The notes beneath the pieces are model-generated. The model was not told where the DNA came from and ran no database searches. It saw only the letters and a program-made list of their open reading frames with translations. This document shows, piece after piece, positions 58,351 through 64,000 of a DNA stretch of 64,000 bases. Every line of letters begins with the position of its first letter. The stretch's first letter is position 1. The translations under genes and the position numbers were made by a program. The DNA lies in NCBI GenBank assembly GCA_037962975.1, contig CM075669.1, forward strand, positions 111,244,501-111,308,500, in the 5' to 3' direction. The DNA is from Clitoria ternatea (Eukaryota; Streptophyta; Magnoliopsida; Fabales; Fabaceae).

Positions 58351-59047
58351 AAAGTTTTAACTCACAAAACAAAAGAAGAGGAAGAAGACACTGACCTGGC
58401 TAGTGTGGAAATGGAGAAAAACTCTTAGCAAAGAAAAAGAAAAGGAGAAAGGAATCTCTTGGTGCAGTAGATCAAAGGAAGAGAATCAAAGCAAGAGAAA
58501 AATAGAGACAATGGAAAACCCAAATGGGGTTACCAGTGAAGATACTTATACTTTGTAGAAAGCAGAAGGGCTAAATGAAGGGTTAAAGAGATCCAACGAT
58601 TGAGGATCCACCAGACATAATCGTAGGGATGTAATGAAGAGACAATGAAAATATCCAACGGATGGGGAGCCGTTAGGCGTGAGCATAAAACAATGATTGT
58701 GCCAGTAACTCCATTAAGACAAGGTGACGCCCCATATCCCAAAAACGCATCATTAATGGCATGGGAAGGCATAAAAATGTCACAATCATTAAGCACACAC
58801 GTATACTCATTGAAAATGCAAATGCAAATGGTGGTTAGCAATCTTTGACCAAGTGGCGTAAGGGGACCTCACATAATATGACCTCCCGCGTGACAGGGCC
58901 ATACCCCCTCACTCGGAATCACTTACTCAGAATCAAAGGTAATCCACTAGCCAACACTCGAAAACTTCGTTTGGAGAAGTTTATTCAAAATTGATGCTTA
59001 GTCATTTCACTCGGCCTGCCGACCAAAGCTTGTGGCTTGGGGGCTCC
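58351..59047 (+). other. Element D 3' region between antisense gene and 3' LTR
   Basis: Read on the minus strand this would be promoter and leader of the antisense gene. It is purine-rich on the plus strand (58365-58510). The last part has GGCTTGGGGGCTCC (59034-59047) as a plausible polypurine tract just before the 3' LTR. No plus-strand gene. Confidence 0.5.
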
Positions 59048-59268
59048 TGTTCCTACCCGAGATAAGGGTCCCGCTAAATCTTCTGTTGACTAGCAAATGA
59101 TCATTTGTACCTTTAGTGGGCCTGGGCCGATTTCCCCAAGGTAAACCCTCATATAAGTAAAGCTCGTGTATGTACTTGGAGGCTAAGTGACACATTATTG
59201 GGAAATAGTAAACCTAATCCCTAGGGGAATTCTCTAGGGTTTTGTGCCTAATACTCTTTGTGTGAACA
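59048..59268 (+). repeat. Element D 3' LTR (221 bp)
   Basis: It begins TGTTCCTACCCGAG and ends GTGTGAACA, and is the counterpart of about 49291-49525. The size is small for a Ty3/gypsy element of this lineage. Confidence 0.78.
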
Positions 59269-60956
59269 AATACTAAAACTAAGAAAAACTAAGAAAGGTG
59301 ACAAAATACAAGGCCCAAAAAACATTTACAAGGTAAAGATGACCAATTAAGGCCCGAACCTATAGCCTAATAGATTTTTTAAACCTATCTAAAATAATAA
59401 CAAAAATATGTATAAAAGAAAAAAGATTTATTTAGGCTAAAAGAAGTCCCTTTGGCCGTGTCCTTATCATGCCCCCTTTCCTTAAAAGGATTTGACCTCA
59501 AATCCTTTAGATCCAAAGTCAGCAGTAATTCTACAAGGAAAAAAGGAACAAAATGAGTCTAGAAATAGGAAAATGGTGAAAAGAAAAAATAGTCGGGATT
59601 AAATATGAAGGTTATGAAACTAGATTTAAGAAAGACACAAATAATATCATAAAATACAATGAGTTGTGTCCAAAGAAACACACATATAAAACTATGTGGT
59701 ATCCCTAGAACTTTATGGAAAAACAAATATGATGTATGAGCAAAAAAGATGACATATAAAGGAATAGGTAGATTATGATTAAGGTGATTTTCAATTGACA
59801 TACTAGCATTGTCTAAAGATAAGTTATTAATATGCACCTTAATTTCTTTGTTTTCATTTTGATTTTTAAATTCTTTTTTCTTTAACCTAAACATTTTATA
59901 TTGTCTCCAACAGGATTTCACTTTTTCATCCATATCAGCATTATATTTTCTTCTTAATTTTTCTCTTTTTCTTTTAAACATAAACTGATTTTCTCATTTT
60001 CTATCTTATGAAAGACTTCAATCAATTCCCACATTTGTTTTATTTTATAAGACATATTCTCAAGAACCTTTTTTATTCCTTTGTTTTTCTTTTCTATGGT
60101 ATAATTATCCTTGGATTTATAAGAATCTATCTTAGCATAAAGGGCACCAATTTCTTCTAATAAGAGCTCAAACAAACATGATGTAGGTGTTTTATCTTTC
60201 TTACTTGACCTAGGTGAAGATATGGTTAAAACATTCAAACAAACAAACAAAGACAAAAAACACTTGATACAAAACTAGTCAAAGGTGCAAAAAAATTAAA
60301 CGAAGTCCTAGGCGTACTACTCCCAATCAACTAAATAAACCAAAGTCCATAAAGTCCAAAGTCCATAAAGTAAATGCTCCATAATATAAGGGCTAAAGTG
60401 CAAAGAAAAAAATTTGACAATATTTTGTATTTTCTTTCTTTTACAAGGCTTTGCTTCTAATACAATTGTCATTAAGTCTTTAAGCTCCAAGACCACCACG
60501 ACACAAGCTTAACAAAACTGAAAACAAAAGTTAGCACAATTAATATAATAAAGCAAAAATATGGTCACTCCAGTCTAGTGTTTCACTCTCACCACTCCTC
60601 CAAATTGGTTCAAGTTCCTTAACCTTAAGCAATTGTCACTTTTACCTTAATGTCTTAAGTATGCTATCCCTAAAGTTTAGAGTAAGAACCAATCCCAAAG
60701 AATTCTAAAGGCAAGAAAACTCTAGGACAAAACTTGAGATAGGAAAAAAAAAGACAAGCAAACAAAAGCTTAAAATTTGAAAAAGAGGCAACTCAAAATG
60801 GAGTTTGAATGTGACAAGGGAATTATACCAAAGCAATAAAAGATGAAATGAATGAAGCTTCTACATTGGAGTAAGAGTAGGCCGAAACCTATTTTTGAAA
60901 AAACTAGACAAGCAATCAAAATAAATGCATAAAAGAAAGCAAACACCAAGTAAAAG
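59269..60956 (-). mobile_element. Minus-strand LTR-retrotransposon remnant
   Basis: On the minus strand, 59512-59420 reads LDLKDLRSNPFKERGHD, which resembles the very C-terminus of Ty3/gypsy polyproteins. Upstream (60256-59850) are two lysine/glutamate-rich frames (ENMSYKIKQMWELIEVFHK and KREKLRRKYNADMDEKVK), likely coiled coil and not recognised, separated by a frame break near 59965. No RT, RNase H or integrase lies between, so a large internal deletion is inferred. Borders are not defined. Confidence 0.42.
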
Positions 60957-61789
60957 TGTAACACCCCTATTTTTATTTTTATATTACAATTTTGAAGTAA
61001 TTAAATTATGGTTCTTTAGAACTTTTTAATCTACGTATTATTTATGATTTTTTGGAATTTTTTGGAATTTTGGAATCTTTTTTAATAAAATAATATTTTT
61101 CAAATAATTTTAAATTCATATAAGTGACTTAAGTTAAAAATATTTATAAGAAAGTGAATGTAAATTATAAGAAAATTTTCTAAAATCCGTTTCAAGTAGA
61201 CTTATCTAAAAATTATCGGTTTGAGAAAAATCTTGATTTTTTTCAATCGTTAAAAAAATTAGAAACGTATTAATAAATTTTTATTAACAGAAAATTTTAG
61301 ATTTTTAAAATTTCAACTTTATATTACATGTTATAAAATTAGTAAGGATTGATATAATATCGCTAAATTTCAAAAAGGACTCATTTTGAATATTTAAAAT
61401 ATACCGAGTGAAAGGTTACTATTTGGCTTAATAATTCTGTCGACAGTTACTATGCAAAACACTGTGCATGTACGAAATTTTCAAAAGGTGCACAGTAACC
61501 TGGAATAAAAAATTCAAAAATACATAGTACTTTTATATTAAAATAATGGAATGCATAGTAAATTTTTTTCCTATAAATGTCGAAGGATTTCTTCTTTAGA
61601 ATTCACAATTTTAGATTAAGTTTTCTTAATATAGTAGTGCTAGTGAGATAGTGGTAGAAGTGAGAGAGAGAAGAAAAGTTTTTGGAGAGAAGGTTCTGCC
61701 AAAATCCTAAGGTAAGAATACTTCTCTTTTATATTTTTTTGGGTTATTTTCATATCGTTTTTAGAAATCTGTTATTATACTGGAAATAA

Positions 61790-62060
61790 TATTATTTTAA
61801 GTTACTATTCTGCATAGTAAATACTATTTCAATAGTAAATTACTATTTCAATAGTAAATTACTATTCAAATAGTAAATTACTATTTACTATTACTATTTA
61901 CCATTACTATTCATGATTTACTATTTACCGTTACTATTCACGATTTACTATTTACCGTTACTATTCATGTTTTACTATTTACTGTTACTATTCACGATTT
62001 ACTATTCACTATTCACTATTTACTATTCACTATTTACTATTCAAAATTTACTATTTCTGT
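61790..62060. repeat. TTTACTATT / TACTATTCAC low-complexity repeat
   Basis: Short units (ACTATTTAC, GTTACTATTCACGATTT) repeat with higher-order periods of about 29-31 bp at 61900-62000. It is made almost wholly of A, C and T, with very few Gs. Confidence 0.8.
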
Positions 62061-62337
62061 TTTAAGTATTAATCTTAATCTTCGTCTTATACCTATACTG
62101 AAATAAGATTGGTATTAATATTTCTAGAAGTCAGAGGCGCAAAGCAAACTCTCTTTTGGTAACAACTCAAGGTAAGGGGGAGTGAGATAAGAGTATAATA
62201 TGAAAAGACATAAGAATAATGGGAGGAGTCCCCTACTCTTTTTAAATTTAATAATATTATTATTTTAAAATATTAACTTTTTAACTTAAAATTTTTAATA
62301 AATTTTAAATTAAATATCCGGTTTAACTAACTCTAAC

Positions 62338-62490
62338 ATACCTATGCAAGGACTTGGACCATTATGACCTATATGGACTGGACTATACCTATGCAAGGAC
62401 TTGGACCATTATGACCCATATGAACTGAACAATACCTATGCAAGGACTGGATTATATGGACTTACATATACCTATGCGAGGAATTGACAA
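62338..62490. repeat. 47-bp repeat ACCTATGCAAGGACTTGGACC
   Basis: CCTATGCAAGGAC begins at 62341, 62388 and 62435, with a shortened fourth copy at 62471 (CCTATGCGAGGA). The first units also share CATTATGACC. Confidence 0.8.
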
Positions 62491-64000
62491 AAAGGACTTA
62501 AATTGACTATATTAATAATCATTAAATTTTACATTATGATATGTATTAATGATATTTAATTGATTTGATTATGATTGACTGATTGATGATATTTAGTTAT
62601 AATTGATAATGCTTGATTTTGATTGATGATTTTGTGATATGGAGTTTGAGCATATAGCGAGCATGACGGAAAGCTAAAACTCAGTAAGAATTTTCTTACC
62701 TTACTCTTTACATTTTTACTTTAAATCTTCTCTTCTTAGAAATTATTCATATTAACTTTATTTTCAATATTTAGAATAAAAAAATTAGTATTTATTTTAG
62801 AAATAAAATATTTTATGAAAATTAATAATAAATTGAAATAATTAAATCTTGAGATAAAGAAAAATTTTGTAATTTTAAGTATTTTTGGTTAATAACTTAA
62901 AGATTATTCTCTTTTAATAAAACAAAATTTTTAAAAGAAAATTATTTTATTTTCCAACTTAATAACTAAAGATATTTGGAAATAATTGAGATTTCTAAAT
63001 TTGATTTTGTTAAGATTTAATTTGAGAAAGATTATGTAAAGTTTTATATGAGAAAGTTTTTAGATATTTAAGGCTTAGAAACTCAAATTTCAGTGAGATT
63101 CGAAAACTGTACCAAATTTATTTCTGTGGGACAGAAATTCAGAGAATTGAGAAAATGTACAGTTTATTGAAATGATATTGTAAACCTTTAAGGGATTTAA
63201 TAATTGAGTTTCTAAAAGCCTTAACCAACACAATACGCGAGTAGTTCATGCATCATGAATCATTAAAGTGAAATGAAATGATATTGTCTGGGGACGGATT
63301 ATAAAAATCGAGGATACATTAGAGGAGGCTTAATTACGAGCCTTGGGATGAGAGGGTGTGAAAGGGTGCTTCAGGGGACCTGGGGTAGCTCCCTAGTGTC
63401 GGGTACTTTCACAATAAAAACTTTCTCAATCTGACTAGTCTCTAAGTGTTTCCATGCCAGTTGAGCTGTTCATATTATTATTATCCGGACTTATGGAACA
63501 GTGTAAGCTCCTGGTTGGCCCAGTGCAAATTAAAATTTAAGGGCCCACATATATAGGTAAGTTATGATGAAGATATTGCATAACATTCATGCATTCATAA
63601 TTGATTGTGTATGTGATTGTGATTGATATTATTATGTATTGGTTTGTGAAAACCCTTTGTTGCTTATGTCTTAATCAAGAATATTATATTCTGTTTCTCA
63701 CTCCTTTCTACTTGTTTTTGTTTCACATGTTTTAAATTGATGGTTCAGAGGGAAGGATCGAAGAATCTCGACAGTAAATATAGCACGTTCTAGAAAGGGA
63801 GCTCGGTATGAATACCGTGGTCCAATGAATAAATAATGTTAATAAGTAACTGCTTCTGGGCCATGGAGTTTCCTCTCTTTCTTATAATGTTTAATGTTTA
63901 TTTTCTTCGGATGAATGTACAAATACTTTATAAAGTTTTAATAATACTTATGAGGTATTTCAGAAATGATGTATTTAATTTATTCCGATAGTTTCCTTTT

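Larger units (their letters stand above)
49291..59268 (+). mobile_element. Element D: Tat-lineage Ty3/gypsy retrotransposon with antisense gene
   Basis: Short LTRs (5' about 49291-49525, 3' 59048-59268) share GGGTCCCG-TAAATC, TAAACCCTCATATAAGTAAAG and GGGAATTCTCTA-GGTTTTGTGCCTAATACTCTT. Between them are a primer site, gag, protease, RT, RNase H, a second RNase H, integrase, a 64-bp minisatellite and a gene on the opposite strand. This order with an antisense gene is known from Retand-like Tat elements. The coding regions are strongly decayed. No target duplication was found, and the first bases of the 5' LTR are diverged. Confidence 0.85.
60957..64000 (+). mobile_element. Long LTR or solo LTR, cut by the window edge
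   Basis: It starts TGTAACACCCCTATTTTT, a common start of plant Ty3/gypsy LTRs, preceded by AAAAG. Over 3 kb show no coding sequence but two internal repeats (61790-62060 and 62338-62490) and a GC-richer block (63290-63540), an organisation also seen in the insertion at 44858-47968. The other end is outside the window, so a full element cannot be excluded, and the plus orientation is assumed. Confidence 0.5.

Overview
This is plant nuclear DNA, from a eudicot and most likely a legume. The grounds are a spliced class I KNOX homeobox gene, nested giant Ogre/Tat-type Ty3/gypsy LTR retrotransposons, a Cassandra element carrying 5S rRNA sequence, and AT-rich intergenic DNA. The legume call rests on the Ogre-like organisation (extra ORF1 before gag, a tRNA-Arg-type primer site, an intron between protease and reverse transcriptase, a tandem-repeat-rich 3' UTR). 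It is an inference.

Layout. 1-1158: AT-rich flank. 1159-30849: element A, an Ogre-like retrotransposon with 1.64-kb LTRs and a perfect TTATT target duplication. Its ORF1 is split by element B (4632-18884, TACCA duplication), a related non-autonomous element with 3.6-kb LTRs that kept part of gag and the pol intron but has no RT, RNase H or integrase. A keeps ORF1, gag, protease, RT, two RNase H domains and integrase, all with stops or frameshifts. 30850-36421: intergenic DNA with a small degenerate repeat cluster. 36422-43823: the only host gene recognised, a KNAT2/KNAT6-like KNOX transcription factor (5 exons, 320 aa, apparently intact) with a 6.0-kb third intron. 44292-48045: a hAT-like non-autonomous DNA transposon holding a nested 3.1-kb LTR-type insertion (44858-47968, AAAAC duplication). 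48046-49290: remnant of an LTR element in minus orientation. About 49291-59268: element D, a Tat-lineage retrotransposon with short LTRs (about 0.22 kb), decayed gag-pol, an 11-copy minisatellite and an antisense gene with a 75-bp intron; a Cassandra element sits at the 5' end of the antisense gene. 59269-60956: minus-strand retroelement remnant. 60957-64000: start of another long LTR, cut by the window edge.

The host gene probably encodes a meristem or organ-boundary regulator. The rest is layered transposon insertion. The best candidates for undescribed biology are non-coding: (i) six tandem hairpins with compensatory base changes in the A LTR leader; (ii) two adjacent hairpins in the U5 leader kept in shape but not in sequence between A and B; (iii) a hairpin just after pol that covaries between A and B; (iv) a short palindromic motif scattered through B; (v) the intron-bearing antisense gene of D. 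All structural calls were made by eye, without folding or database searches.
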